Positions 17,487 to 29,900 of a DNA stretch of 64,000 nt are shown one piece after another. The position numbers and the translations under genes were made by a program. This DNA is from JAVJSD01 sp040219575 (GTDB taxonomy: Bacteria > Planctomycetota > Planctomycetia > Pirellulales > Pirellulaceae), in the NCBI GenBank assembly GCA_040219575.1, contig JAVJSD010000042.1:1-64000 (forward strand). The letters are read 5' to 3'. Every line of letters starts with the position of its first letter. Position 1 is the stretch's first letter. The notes under the pieces are model-generated. The model had not been told where the DNA came from. It saw only the letters and a program-made list of their open reading frames with translations, and made no database searches.

Positions 17487-18308
17487 ATGAATTGCGTGAC
17501 GCCCAGCAGCGAGAAACCCACACCGGAAAATCTGCGCTCGTCCCAGCTTGTGCTCGGACGTGTCGATCTGTGGTACGCGCGGACGGCGGATTTCGGCGAG
17601 TCCGACCTGGCCGACTGCCGTCGGGTGCTGTCGCCGGATGAAGTCGCCCAGGCGGGGCGATTCCGGTTCGACCGCGATCGCAAGTTGTATGTCGTCGCCC
17701 ACGCACTGGTTCGAACGGCGCTTTCGCACCACGCTCCCTTGTCGGCTGGCGCTTGGCGGTTTCGGACGCTGGCCCGCGGCAAGCCGATCATCGATCCCGA
17801 CTTGGGCGTCTCGCTGCAGTTCAATCTGTCGCATACCCGAGGCATGGCGATCTGCGGCGTAACCCTGGCGGGCGACCTGGGGGTGGATGTGGAGTTTCTC
17901 GGTCGCCCGCGCAGCGATCTGAAGCTGGCCCGCCGCTATTTCGCCGCCGCCGAGACGGCGACGCTCGAAGGGCTCGATCCGGAGACGCTGCACGACCGGT
18001 TTCTGCAGTTCTGGACGCTCAAGGAGTCGTACATCAAGGCGGTGGGCGACGGCCTGGCGATGCCGCTGGAGCGTTTCGCCTTTCGGCTCGATGAGCGGCG
18101 TCCGCCGACGATCTCGTTCTCGGATTCGACGGAGGATCCCACTCGCTGGCGTTTTGCTCAATTGCGCTTCGGCGGTGAGCATCTGGCGTCGATTGCGCTC
18201 CATGGCGAGATCCCGATGAGCATTCGCGCGGCGCGCGTGCTCCCGCCGATGTCCGCCTGCCGGCCGTCGCCGCTTTCGCCGGTCGCCAACAACTCGTGGC
18301 GGCTCTGA
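17487..18308 (+). CDS. 4'-phosphopantetheinyl transferase (Sfp type)
   Basis: A 273-residue enzyme that transfers the phosphopantetheine arm from coenzyme A to a Ser of carrier proteins. The family motifs are present: FNLSHTRGMAICGV, GVDVEFLGR with the Mg-binding Asp/Glu, and FWTLKESYIKAVGDGL with the catalytic Glu/Lys. Length is that of Sfp/HetI-type enzymes rather than the short AcpS. The ATG at 17487 is the first good start. An acyltransferase and an SDR reductase follow on the same strand at 18411 and 19707, suggesting a role in acyl-carrier-dependent lipid or polyketide synthesis. Confidence 0.93.
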   Translation: MNCVTPSSEKPTPENLRSSQLVLGRVDLWYARTADFGESDLADCRRVLSPDEVAQAGRFRFDRDRKLYVVAHALVRTALSHHAPLSAGAWRFRTLARGKPIIDPDLGVSLQFNLSHTRGMAICGVTLAGDLGVDVEFLGRPRSDLKLARRYFAAAETATLEGLDPETLHDRFLQFWTLKESYIKAVGDGLAMPLERFAFRLDERRPPTISFSDSTEDPTRWRFAQLRFGGEHLASIALHGEIPMSIRAARVLPPMSACRPSPLSPVANNSWRL

Positions 18309-18410
18309 GGCCCGCGCTCGACGCGCGACTCCGTTGACTTCGGCGCGTGGCGCCTCGCACAATGCAGCCGATCGCTGTTCAACCGTCATGTCTTCAGGGA
18401 CCCACCCGCG

Positions 18411-19652
18411 ATGCATCGCCTGCCATTTCAAACGCCGCCCCGTTGGTGGCCGAGTCGCTTGAGTCCGACGCTCGTTCGCTGGATGCGGCCGTACCGACTG
18501 CGTCGAATGCGGACCCGGCAGCGGATCGTCGATGTCGAGATCCGAGGCCTCGAGCGCTTGCAGGCGTTGATCGACGAGGGGGCCGGCGTATTGATTGGCC
18601 CCAACCATGCCGGCGACGGCGACGTGGACGCGATGTATTCCGTTTCCGACCACGTCGGCAGGCCGTTTCATTGCATGGCGGCCTGGCAGGTGTTTATCGA
18701 GAACGGCAAGATCGGCGCTTGGTTCATGCAGCGGCACGGCGCCTTCAGCGTCGACCGCGAGGGAACCGACACCCGGGCCCTCAAGCACTCGATGCAATTG
18801 CTGCAAGAACATCCGTGTCCCCTGCTGATCTTTCCCGAGGGCGAGGTCTATCATCTCAGCGATCGCGTGATGCCGTTCCGTCAGGGGCCGGCGGCGATCG
18901 CCCTGATGGCCGCCCGCAAGAGTTCACGTCCCATCTATGTGCTTCCCGCTGCGGTGAAGTTGTTTTACGTCGACGACCCGACGCCGAAACTCGTCGAGTT
19001 GATGAATACGCTGGAGGGCAAAGTCTATTGGCGGCCGCGGCCCGAGCGGCCGTTGACCGAACGCATCTATCGTTTCGCGGAAGGGGCGCTGGCCCTGAAG
19101 GAGTTGGAATACCTGGGGCATACGCGGGAGGGGCCGCTCAAGGAGCGGGTGTTTGGCTTGGCCGATGCAGTCCTCCGTCAGATCGAGAAGCGGTACGGAT
19201 TCGAAAAACCAATCGAAGACTTCCCCGACCGCGTCAAGCGTTCACGGCAGCACGCCATCACCGGCGTGGAGCAGGCCGAGGATGAGCCGACGCGCAAGGC
19301 GTTCGCCGACGACCTCGACGACCTGTTCTTGGTCTGCCAGCTGTTCAGCTATCCCGGCGACTATATCGCCGAGCAACCAACCGTCGAACGCGTCGCCGAG
19401 ACGATGGACAAGTTCGAGGAAGACGTCATCGGCCGCTCGCGGCCGGAGATTCGCGGCGATCGTCGGGCGGTGATCGCGCTGGGCGAGCCGATTCGCATAT
19501 CAGCCGAAAAGGGGCAGAAAGACGCCGCCGCGGTGCTGACCCAGCAAATGGAGTCCAGCGTGCAGGCGTTGCTCGACGAGATCGGCAATTCGGGAAACCT
19601 GCTGCAAGCAGACGAACAATCCCCGGTCGCTGACGCCGCCACGGCGACATAA
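18411..19652 (+). CDS. PlsC-like 1-acylglycerol-phosphate acyltransferase family protein
   Basis: A 413-residue protein with the glycerolipid acyltransferase fold. The catalytic H-x4-D is NHAGDGD with His66 and Asp71; the substrate-binding FPEG motif is at residues 141-144 followed by EVYHLSDRVMPFRQGPAAIALMA. A long C-terminal extension (about residues 220-413) is helical and Glu/Asp-rich, with no recognised domain. It likely acylates a lysophospholipid or another glycerol lipid at the membrane, although no membrane helix is obvious. It lies 102 bases after the phosphopantetheinyl transferase gene and 54 bases before the SDR gene, probably in one transcription unit. Confidence 0.85.
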   Translation: MHRLPFQTPPRWWPSRLSPTLVRWMRPYRLRRMRTRQRIVDVEIRGLERLQALIDEGAGVLIGPNHAGDGDVDAMYSVSDHVGRPFHCMAAWQVFIENGKIGAWFMQRHGAFSVDREGTDTRALKHSMQLLQEHPCPLLIFPEGEVYHLSDRVMPFRQGPAAIALMAARKSSRPIYVLPAAVKLFYVDDPTPKLVELMNTLEGKVYWRPRPERPLTERIYRFAEGALALKELEYLGHTREGPLKERVFGLADAVLRQIEKRYGFEKPIEDFPDRVKRSRQHAITGVEQAEDEPTRKAFADDLDDLFLVCQLFSYPGDYIAEQPTVERVAETMDKFEEDVIGRSRPEIRGDRRAVIALGEPIRISAEKGQKDAAAVLTQQMESSVQALLDEIGNSGNLLQADEQSPVADAATAT

Positions 19653-19706
19653 GATGCGTCCTCCGATAGGAATTTCGAGGGTCTTGTGTTTTCGCGAGGT
19701 GCGTCG

Positions 19707-20495
19707 ATGAGTGATCCGTTGTTCTCCGTGGCTGGTCAGGTGGTCGTCGTTTCGGGAGCAAGCCGGGGCATCGGCCGGGCGATCGCGGCGGGATTCGCCG
19801 AGCGCGAGGCGAAGGTGATCATCACCGGTCGCGAAGCGACGGCGCTCGAGCAAACCGCGGCCGAGATCGGCGGCCCCGCCAGACCGGTGCAGCCCATCGT
19901 CTGCGACGTCTCCGACCCGGACGCCATCCGCCGCCTCGTGGCCCAGGTCGTGCGGGAGCACGAGCGAATCGATACGCTCGTCAACGTGGCGGGCGTGAAT
20001 CGCCGCAAACCGGCCCTGGAAGTGACCGACGACGATTACGACTTCATCCTCGACATCAATCTCAAGGGCGCCTTCCTGTTGTCGCGGGAAGTGGGCCGGC
20101 AGATGGTCACCCAGCGAGGCGGCTGCCAGATCAACATCGCCTCGCTGAACACCGATCGCCCACTCAAGAATGTTCTGCCTTACGCCATGAGCAAGGCGGG
20201 ACTGGGCCACATGACCCGCGGACTGGCGGTGGAATGGGGGCCGCAGGGGGTGCGCGTCAACGCGCTTGCGCCGGGCTTCATCCTCACCGATCTGACCCAG
20301 AAACTATGGTCCGACGAAACCATGCAGTCCTGGGGATTCGCCAATACTCCCCAAGGGCGGCTTGGCCAGCCGGAGGACATGGTCGGCACCGCCCTGTTTC
20401 TGGCCTCTCCCGCGGCGGCGTTCCTGACGGGGCAGATCCTCTACGTCGATGGTGGCTTTACGGCGGGCTGGTCCTGGCCGATTCCTCAGAAGTAG
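19707..20495 (+). CDS. Short-chain dehydrogenase/reductase (FabG/gluconate 5-dehydrogenase type)
   Basis: A 262-residue classical SDR. The Rossmann motif SGASRGIGRA is near residues 16-25, the NVAGVNR (NNAG-like) block follows, and the catalytic pair is Tyr159 and Lys163 in YAMSKAGLGHM. The C-terminal part ends with AAAFLTGQILYVDGGFTAGW. The sequence pattern resembles gluconate/2-deoxy-gluconate dehydrogenases as much as 3-oxoacyl-ACP reductase, so the substrate is open. The ATG at 19707 was chosen over a GTG at 19686. It is the third gene after the phosphopantetheinyl transferase and PlsC-like genes. Confidence 0.92.
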   Translation: MSDPLFSVAGQVVVVSGASRGIGRAIAAGFAEREAKVIITGREATALEQTAAEIGGPARPVQPIVCDVSDPDAIRRLVAQVVREHERIDTLVNVAGVNRRKPALEVTDDDYDFILDINLKGAFLLSREVGRQMVTQRGGCQINIASLNTDRPLKNVLPYAMSKAGLGHMTRGLAVEWGPQGVRVNALAPGFILTDLTQKLWSDETMQSWGFANTPQGRLGQPEDMVGTALFLASPAAAFLTGQILYVDGGFTAGWSWPIPQK

Positions 20496-20933
20496 GGTGA
20501 AATCGCCGATTTCCGGCAATTCACCTCGCCGGCATTTGAAGTCGTCCTCAAATCGGCGAGTGCGCCGAAAAACTTGGCGGAATTTCCGCAACTTGTTGGC
20601 GGTTTTCGTCCTTCAATGAGATACTGTCGGGCACCGCTCTGCGCTGCGCGAAGAGGAACGTAACACCCCATCTCCATGTCGCTCGCCCCTACGATCCGCG
20701 CTGTCTCCCCAGGCGTTAATATGGGAGTTATGCGCAATCTAGTAAAATCAAGTGGCCTGCGACTTCTCTTCGTTGCAAAGCCCCTAAGCCCAACTATAAT
20801 CTACAAAATCTGCAATTCCGGAACACATTTTTTGGCGGATTCCCTGGGAGAGGCCCCACCTACTCCAGGCTGCTGAGACTCCCTTCCCACGTGCGTTTCC
20901 TGCACGCGTGGGGGCACCTTTGAAAGATCCCTT
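20496..20933. other. Intergenic leader of the giant gene
   Basis: This 438-base gap separates the SDR gene from the giant gene. It holds no plausible reading frame, and its middle (about 20700-20840) is clearly more AT-rich than the surroundings. That makes it the likely promoter region, but no -35/-10 pair could be assigned with confidence. A hairpin lies at the 3' end (20886-20912). Confidence 0.5.
20886..20912 (+). promoter_or_regulatory. Leader hairpin before the giant gene
   Basis: cccacgtgc (20886-20894) pairs with gcacgcgtggg (20902-20912) around a short loop, with a two-base bulge. It ends 21 bases before the ATG at 20934, just upstream of the ribosome-binding region (gaaagatccctt). 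It could stabilise the mRNA or modulate translation of the 18.8-kb gene. Confidence 0.4.
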
Positions 20934-23900
20934 ATGATCCGAAGACTGCGCCCTTCGACATCTTCGCTCGATCTCGAGACGTTGTTCGGAAAGAAGCCTT
21001 CCAAAGCCGAGCAAAAGCGCCGCCGACGCCAGCGCCGACGCAATCTGCAGGTCGAAAACCTGGAAGAGCGGGCCCTGTTGGCCGGTTTTGAGCTTCTCAG
21101 CATTCAGCCCAACGCCCAGGAAATCCTGAATCAGGGCGATGTCCGCAACATTGGCTTCAACGAATTGACCTTCCGCTTCACCGAGGGCACCGATGTCGAT
21201 ATCGACTCGCTGCCGGGCGGGCTGACGTTCCAGCGGACAGGATTCGACGGGATTTTCGGCAACGGCAACGACGTCGTCATTACGCCGAACTTTTATGGCT
21301 TCGGCGAGTCGACCAGCGAAGTCATCGTGCGCTTCGCCGAGACCTTGCCCGACGACCTTTATCAAATTCAGTTCTTCGGCGCCGGACCGACGCCGCTGAT
21401 GGACACGTCGGGCGCCACGTTCGACGCGGTCAGCATTACGCCGGCGATCGACAACCTGACGCGCAATTTCGAACTGAATCTGGGCGCCCAGGTCATCGCC
21501 GTCGTGCCGCAGCCGATCGTGCGCGACACCAACGGTGTGCTGACGCAGGCCAAGAACCAGATCATCGTCTACTTCAACGACGACGACCTTTTGGACGGGA
21601 TCACGTCTGCCGAGAATCCGGCGTTCTACCAGTTGATTCTCACCCGCGACACGGTGCGCAACACCGACAATCTCGTTTACAACCCGACCTCGGTCGCCTA
21701 CGACCCCGCCACCGATCGGGCGGTGCTGACTTTCGCCACCGACCTGGATCTGCTGACGGATCCGCTGGCGGGAGGCTCCGACCGCACTTACCGTCTGCGG
21801 ATCGGCACCGACGAGGTATTTCCTGGCGCCCCGAATCCGCCGACTCAGGTTGACGGCAGCGCCTTCGACAATCTTGATCAGGCAGGTTCCTCGTTCACCG
21901 CCGCCTTCACCGTCGGCGCCCTCGGTGCACAGAGCGTGTTGCTCGATTCGAGCATCGACGCCCGGTTGTTCCCGCTGGAGTATCCCGGCGCCAACGACGA
22001 ACCGGGACATCGCGAGGTGCCCATCGAGTCGCACTTGCTCGGCTCTGCGGATAACACGCCGGGCGTGGAAACGTTCGAGTACAACTTCGCGCCCACCATC
22101 GTCGATCCCGATGATTCCACAAACGTTCTGCAGAACCTGATCAACGAAGAGCAAAAGCAGCGGGCCCGCGAAATCTTCGAGATCTACAGCCACTACCTCG
22201 GCGTGCAGTTCATCGAGACGGCGACCCGCGGCTTCACCATCGCCACCGGCGACATGCGGTACGTCGACCCGACCATCCCGACGGGTCCGGGCGACGGCAC
22301 GCTCGGCGTGGCCGGTCCCGTGGGAATGGCGGGCACGCAGTTCGTCGCCGTGATGGACGGGGCGGAGGCCTGGGACGACGGCTTCGGATTCGCGAATGCG
22401 GCCGGCAAGGAAAGCTGGTTCACCACCGCCATGCACGAAATCGGCCACCTGTTGGGACTGGGGCACTCGTATGAGTTGCCGCCCGGCACGATCATGGGTG
22501 AAGAGGGCATCCTGGCCTTCACCAATCAAACGGAGCCCGTCTTTCCGGGCGACGCCGACATCGTTCATGGGCAGCATCTGCACCGGACGGAGTCGAACGA
22601 CATCGACATGTATCAGTTCACGATCGGGCAAACCGGTCTGTTTTCGGCGGAGACGTTCGCCGAGCGGCTGGCGAACTCGAGCCTGCTGGACACCAATCTG
22701 ATCCTGTTCGACGCCGCCGGCAACGTCATTACGCGCAACAACGACTACTTCAGCGAAGACTCGTATCTCGAATTCGAGCTTGGCCCCGGCACTTATTACA
22801 TCGGCGTCAGTTCGACCGGGAACGAAGAGTACGATCCCGACGTGGCCGATTCGGGCTTCGGCGGCACGAGCCAGGGTGTTTACCAATTGCGGCTGAATTT
22901 CCGCCCCGATGTGAATAACAGCATCGTCGATTTGGGCGGTACGCTGAATCCTGGCGATCCGGAAGCGGTCCCGACGGCGCTGGACGGCGACGCGGACGGC
23001 GTGCCGGGCGGTGTGTACAACTTCTGGTTCCGCACGCAGAACGACGCCCACACGTTCTTCGTCGACAAGGCGTTCACCGGAACCAGTACGGGTGCGATCA
23101 ACGCTCCGTTCAAGAACATCAGCAACGCGCTCGCCGCGGCGTCGACGCAAACCGCCATCGACGGTCAGGGCGTGATCGTGCGGATCGTCGGCAACACCCA
23201 GGGACTGTCGTACCAGATCGGCCGCAACGGCGCGACGACGCTCGTCGACGGCGCGGCGCTGGAAGTGCCCAAGAACGTCACCGTGATGGTCGACGCCGGC
23301 GCGATCTTCAAGATGCTCGAGTCGCGCGTGGGTGTGGGCAGTTCGTCGGCCAACGTCGACCGCAGCAAGGGCGCTTTCCAGGTGCTGGGCACGCCCGACA
23401 GCAGCGTGTTCTTCACCTCGTTTAACGACGATTCGATCGGCGGCGCGACCAACCCGCTGGAGGACCCCGATCCGGGCGACTGGGGCGGCTTGCGGTTCCG
23501 CAACGATTTCGACAACACGGCCAATCGCTTCAGCTATGAAGATCAGGGGATCTTCCTGAACTACGTCAACCACGCCGACCTGCGATACGGCGGCGGCGAC
23601 GTGCCGATCGGTTCGGTGCGGCCGATCGTGGCCCCGATCAGCATGGTCGAGGCTCGGCCGACGGTCACCTTCAACACCATCACGCTCAGCGCCGACGCGG
23701 CGATGGGGGCGGACCCCAACAGCTTCAAGGAATCGAACTTCCACACGCCGCGCGATCAGCAGGCGGGGCTGTTCACCGCCGACTACTCGCGGGTCGGCCC
23801 CGACATTCACGGCAACTGGATCGTCGGCAACTCCATCAACGGCCTGTATGTCCGCATCGCCACGCCGGCCGGCAACCTCGTCAGGACGCTGACCGTCTCG

Positions 23901-26900
23901 GGGCATTTCGACGACACCGACATCGTCCACGTCATCAACGAGAACCTGGTCATCTCCGGGACGCCCGGCGGCCCGATTTTCGACGAGGTGGTGCCGCCCG
24001 TCACCCTGGTCGTGCTGACGGCCAGTCCGGGAGGCGGTCTGACCGCGGGCACCTACAACTATCGCATTACCTTTGTCGACGCACTCGGCAACGAAACGCC
24101 CGCCTCGGCTCCCACCGGGGGACGCACGGTCAACACGGGCGACAGGATTACGCTCACCAACCTGCCCACCGCCAGCGGTCAGTTTGTCGCTCGGCGGATT
24201 TATCGCAGCGACAGCGCCGGCGGCGGCGTCTACCGGTTGGTGGCACAGATTCAAGCCAACGGAACAACGTTCGTCGACAATGGCGGCCCGCTCGGCGGCG
24301 AATTGGAAGATCCCCCCTTCAGCAACCTGCGCGCCCGGCAGGACGCCAGCCTGGTGATCGACCCGGGAACCATCGTCAAGCTGGGCAACTCCCGCATCGA
24401 AGTCGGTATTGGTGCGAATTTGATCGCGGAAGGCCTGTTGGGCCGCGAGGTCGTTTTCACATCCCTGCAGGACGACAGCTATGGAGCAGGCGGCACCAGC
24501 GACACGCGAAGCGACGGCGTGCTGAGCACGCCGGCGCCCGCCGACTGGGGTGGAATTCACGCGCGACAAGCGAGCTCGCTGAGCGTCGACCACGGCGTCT
24601 TCGCGTATGGCGGCGGGATCACCAGCATCGGCGGCACCGCGGCTGGATTCAACGTGATTGAAGTCCACCAGGCCACCGCCCGAATTACGCACAGCACGTT
24701 CTACGAGAACGCCAGCGGCCTGGGCGGCCAGGCGGGGCCGGGACGTGTGGGACGCGGCTTCAACGACGCGGCCGTCATTTTCGTCCGCGGCGCCCAGCCG
24801 GTTATCGCCGACAACCTGATCCGCGACAACGCCGGCGCCGCGATCAGCATCAACGTCAATGCGCTCAACTCCGAATTCGTCCGCGATCTGGGGCGGCAGA
24901 CGGGCGCGGTCGACACCATCGACGGCTCTTTCGACAACCAGGGTGCGCTGGTCGACGGCAACGTGTTGGGCAACAACGACATCAACGGCATGCGCGTCCG
25001 CGCCCAGACGTTGACGACCGAATCCGTGTGGGACGATACCGACATCGTGCATGTCGTCGACGGCATGATCTACGTTCCCGATTTCCATACCTACGGTGGA
25101 CTGCGCCTGGAAAGCCGCTCGAACGAAAGCCTGGTGGTCAAGTTCACCGACGCCAGCGCCGGCCTCACCGCCACGGGACGTCCGTTGGACATCGACGACC
25201 GCATCGGCGGCGGACTGCAGGTCGTCGGTCAGCCGGGCCGGCCTGTCGTGTTGACTTCGATCCTCGACGACACCGTCGGCGCGGGATTCGATCCGCAAGG
25301 CAATCCCCAACTCGACACCAACAACGACGGATTGCCCGGCGACGACGACGACGGATTTCTGCAACTCCCTTCGCCCGGCATTCCCTTCACGGTGACGCCC
25401 TCGCTGTTGGGACAGGATCTGCTGGACGCCATGTTGCTGCGGCCCCTGGCCCCGGGCGTGACCATCACCGGCGCCAATCTGATCTCGGCCGGCAACGCGG
25501 CGGGCGTCTACAACGGCGGCGACTCCGTGCCGCTGCAGATCCCCCTCAGCGGTGCGATCCTCACCTCGGGCGACGCGCTCCTGCCCACCTCCAACACCAC
25601 GAGCGGCTTCACCGGGATCGCCGGCACACCTCCCGACGCCGACCTGGACGCGTTGATCGCGCCGACCGGCTTCACCACGACCGAAGCCACGTCGCTGACG
25701 CTGACGATCGATGTGGCGCCCGGTTCGGGCATCCAATCGGGAAGTTTTCTGTTCCAGTTCGGATCGGACGAGTACAGCGAGTTCGTCAACAGCTTGTTCA
25801 ACGACGTGCTGGGTGGGTTCGTCAACGGCGGCGCCGCGACGAACTTCCTCCGCGACTCGGTGGGCAACCTCATCAGCATCAACAGTGCGCTGTTCGACAT
25901 CGACAACGAGTCCACGCCGACGCTCAACATCGAATACGACGGCATGACGATCGGTCTGTTGGCCGAGTTCCCGCTGGTGGAAGGCGCCAACACCGTCAAG
26001 ATCGCCATCGGCGACGTCTCGGACACGATCCTGGACAGCGGCATCCTGATGACCGATCTGCAGTTCAGCACGCGGAACGTCGGCACGGGCGGCGTCACCG
26101 GCGCCGCGCCGGCTTCGCCCGGCGACTGGGCGGGCGTGATCATCGACCAGTTCGCGGGCGACCGCAACGTCGACGTGGCGGTCGAGTCGGAATTGCTGAC
26201 GGTCGACGCCCCGGGCACCAACTCGACGCCCGACGAGGCGCAGTTCATCGGCGCCATCGCGCCCGCGGAGTACGAAGGCGACGAGAATCTGCGGCTGGGC
26301 TTCGACGTTCACGGATATTTGAACGGGGAAAACGACGTGGACGTGTACAGCTTCGACGCCGACGTCGGCACCGAAGTCTGGTTCGACATCGACCACACGT
26401 CGTCGTCGCTCGACACGATCATCGAAGTTCTCGACGGCGACGGAAACGTCGTCGCCACCTCGAACGATTCGGAACTGCTCGACCACACCATTCAACTCGC
26501 CGGCACCGACGTGAACGGTCTGGGCAAGTCCGACTTCTACCGCATCGACACCGTCACTTTGAACCCGCGCGACGCAGGCATGCGGGTGGTGCTGCCGGGC
26601 GCCGTGGGAGACACCGACACGTTTTACGTGCGGGTCAAGAGCGATGGAAATACCGAAGGCGGCTACAAGCTGCAATTGCGCCTCCGCGAAACGCAGGAGG
26701 TGCCCGGTTCGGGCGTCCGCTACGCCGATGTGCGTTTCGCCGCGACCGGCATCCAGGTGTTGGGGCACCCGCTGCACTCACCGCTGCTGGGCGAGGCGGC
26801 GGATGTGGAAGGCAACGGCGGCGCCAACGACTTCATCAATAACGCCCAGGCGTTGGGCAATATCATCAACAGCGACCGCGGCGCCGTGAACATCGCCGGC

Positions 26901-29900
26901 GCGTTCAGCAACTGGCAGGACGTCGATTTCTACGAGTTCAACGTTCAATACGACTCCACGCAGGGAACCAGCGCCTCGCCGCTGTCGACCATCTTCGATG
27001 TCGACTACGCGTCCGGCGCCGCCGGACCCGACACGACGTTGGCCATCTACGACAGTCTCGGGCGACTGATCTTCGTGGCCACCGACTCCAACGTGGCGGA
27101 CGATCTGGCCGGTCCGTTCGAGGGCGCCGATATCGACGATCTGCTCCGCGGTTCGGTCAACAATGGGGATCCGTTGCTGGGGGCCGTCAATCTGCCCGCG
27201 GGACAGTATTTCCTGGCCATCTCCAACAGCACGTCGCGGATCCAGCAACTCGAGCAGTTCCTGAACTTCGACCCAATCAACGAATTGCTCCGCCTGGCGC
27301 CGATCGGCTCCACCAATCGCGTGGTGGAAGACACCATTTCGGACAACCCCGCCCTGCAGGTCTTCCTCACCGACGAAGGCGTCGTTCCCTTCAACCTGGG
27401 CGACGTGACGCTGTTCGTCAGCCAGGATCTCACCGGCGCGCACAACACGCGTTTGTTGACCGTCGATCCGTTCACCGGACGGCTGGAGACGGTCGTCGTC
27501 AACAGCTTCAACCGCAATGTCGGCGACATCGAAATCCGCAACGACGGCACGCTGGTAAGCTTCACGCACGGCACGCCCGACCCGGCGAATCCTGATTTTG
27601 ACGATCTCCGGACGGGCCACTACATCACGATCGACACCGGCGACGGCACGATCGGCCTGATCAACGACGACGGAATCACCACCTGGTTCCGCACCGGCAC
27701 GGCGCCCAACTTCACCCCCGCCCGCGCCGACGTGGGCATCCTGTTCGACGCGATGGCGTTTCTCGAACAGTCGGGAATCACCAGTGAATTGTACGCGGTC
27801 GGCCGACGCCGCGACGCGGCCCTGTCGCCGACCGGCGTGTCGTCGCTGCAGAACATTCTGTACGTGTTCGATCCCGCCACGGGCCTCGCCACGAGTCTGC
27901 CCGCCCAAGACCGCGGAACCACGAATCAACCGCCGTTGTACGACGGCGCTGGCACGCAGATCCGCGAGCGCGGCGTGATCATCACCAACGGCTCCCAGGT
28001 GACCGTGCCCGAGGTGACGAGCCAGAATCCGAACTCCTCGCCGCAGAATTTCAACGATCCGTTCGATACGTTGTCGACGATCCTCGACGGTCTGCAGTTC
28101 ACCTTCACCAACACCGCCGGCACTTCGATCATCTACGAACTGGATCTCGGGCCGACCGCCATCATCGGCGTCGATCCCAGCCTCAGCGCCGAAGACGGTT
28201 TTGGTCAGCGGTACCTCCTGGACGGCGACTTCTTCTATCTGGAAGGAGATATCCTCCAGTACGACCTCGGCTGGGTTGTCGATGTCGAGCGATTCCTGCC
28301 ATTCTTGAACGCTCCGGCGAGCGAGGTCGCCGACGGCGATACGCTCATCATCACCGGTCTTGGACAAGTCGCGTTGGAGTTCGACACCGCGGCCTCGCCC
28401 GGCACCATCGACCCGACGCGACCCGTGCCCACGATTCTCATCCCGTTCACCCCCGGGGTCAGTACAAAACAAGACATCGTGAACCTGATCATCAACACCG
28501 TCAACGGGTTGACCGGGTTCGGCGTCACCGCCTCGCAGCTGCCAGGCACCGGACGAATCACCTTCTCCAACGCCAACAATGTGGTCGTTGCGCCGCAGTC
28601 GCAGGGCGGCCTGTTCCTGGCCTCGGCCGGTGGGGCGGCGCCGATCATTTCGGCGCCCTCGGGGAATTTCTCGGTCGCCGACGGTCAGGGCTTTACGCTC
28701 AACGACGGCGCCACCGGCGTCGACGCCAATTTCGAGTTCGACACCAACGGGATCGTGACCGACGGCGTCGAGCAGCAGCTTGTGCTGGTAGACGGCGGCG
28801 CCCTCGACGAGCAGCAGACGCTGCGGATCATCGGCGGCGCGAACCCCAACACGTTCCAAATCCGGTTGAGCCTGGCGGGAATCTCCCAGCCGATCACCAC
28901 CGGCAATCTCGCGTTCAACGCCACCGCCGCCGCCGTTCAAACCGCCATCGACAACGCCATCCTCAGTTCGGGGCTGGTTCCCAATTACATGGCCGGCGAC
29001 CTCGCTGTCAGCGGCGGCACGGTCAACACGGCGCCCGGATTGACGTTCGACTACACGATCAGCCTGGGGGCGGCGAACCACGGTGATATTACCGTGGTCA
29101 ACGCCGGCGGGGCGCAAGTCCCCGTCTTCAACACCGTCCAGCACGGTCGGGCGGGAATCGTCCCGGAGGTGCAGGATTTCGTCATCACCGGCGGCAGCGG
29201 GACGCTCAACGAAGTTCAGACGGTGGCGATCAACGGCGGCGTCTCGACGGGCAACGAACACCAGACGCTGCAGATCGCGCCGGGCGTCGGCACGGCCAAC
29301 GAAGTGCAAACGTTCTCGATCGGCAACGGCGCCTCCCAGGCGAATGAGCGCCAGACGCTGCAGATTACGGGAGGGGATACGGCGAACACAGGTCTGGATG
29401 ACAACGAGCAGCAGTTCTTCTCAATCGGCGGCTCTCCAACCGGCGGAACGGTCAATTTGATCTTCAACTTCGCCGACGGCAGCACGCGAACGGTCGCCGG
29501 CTTGCCGTTCAACGCCAACGACGCATTTGTGCAGGGGGCGATCAATGCGCAGATGACAGGTTTCGTGCCCGGCTATGCCGCCAATGACCTGCGCGTGACC
29601 GGCGACCAACTCAATACCACGGGACTGACTTTTGACTTTGAGGGAAGCCTCGGGAATCAGAATCATCCGCAGTTGACCTTCACGCAGGCCGTCACCGGTT
29701 CGCCGATCTTCAACCCCGGTACGCTGGGGAACGGTTCGGGCGACAGCTTCACGCTGACGTTGGACCTCGCCGGTGGACTGGTGGTCACGACTCCGGCCAT
29801 TCCGTTCAGCGCCACGGCGGCGATGGTTCAGGACTTTGTGGACCGGGCCATCCTGGCGTCAGCGTTGGTGCCCGGATACGCGGCCGGCGATCTGAGCGTG

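Noticed and set aside
20784..26777. Open minus-strand frame of about 2000 codons opposite the giant gene
   Set aside because: It is a shadow of the GC-rich codon usage of the plus-strand gene: no domain pattern, no start context, and composition dominated by Arg, Val, Asp. The plus strand shows clear domains over the same bases.
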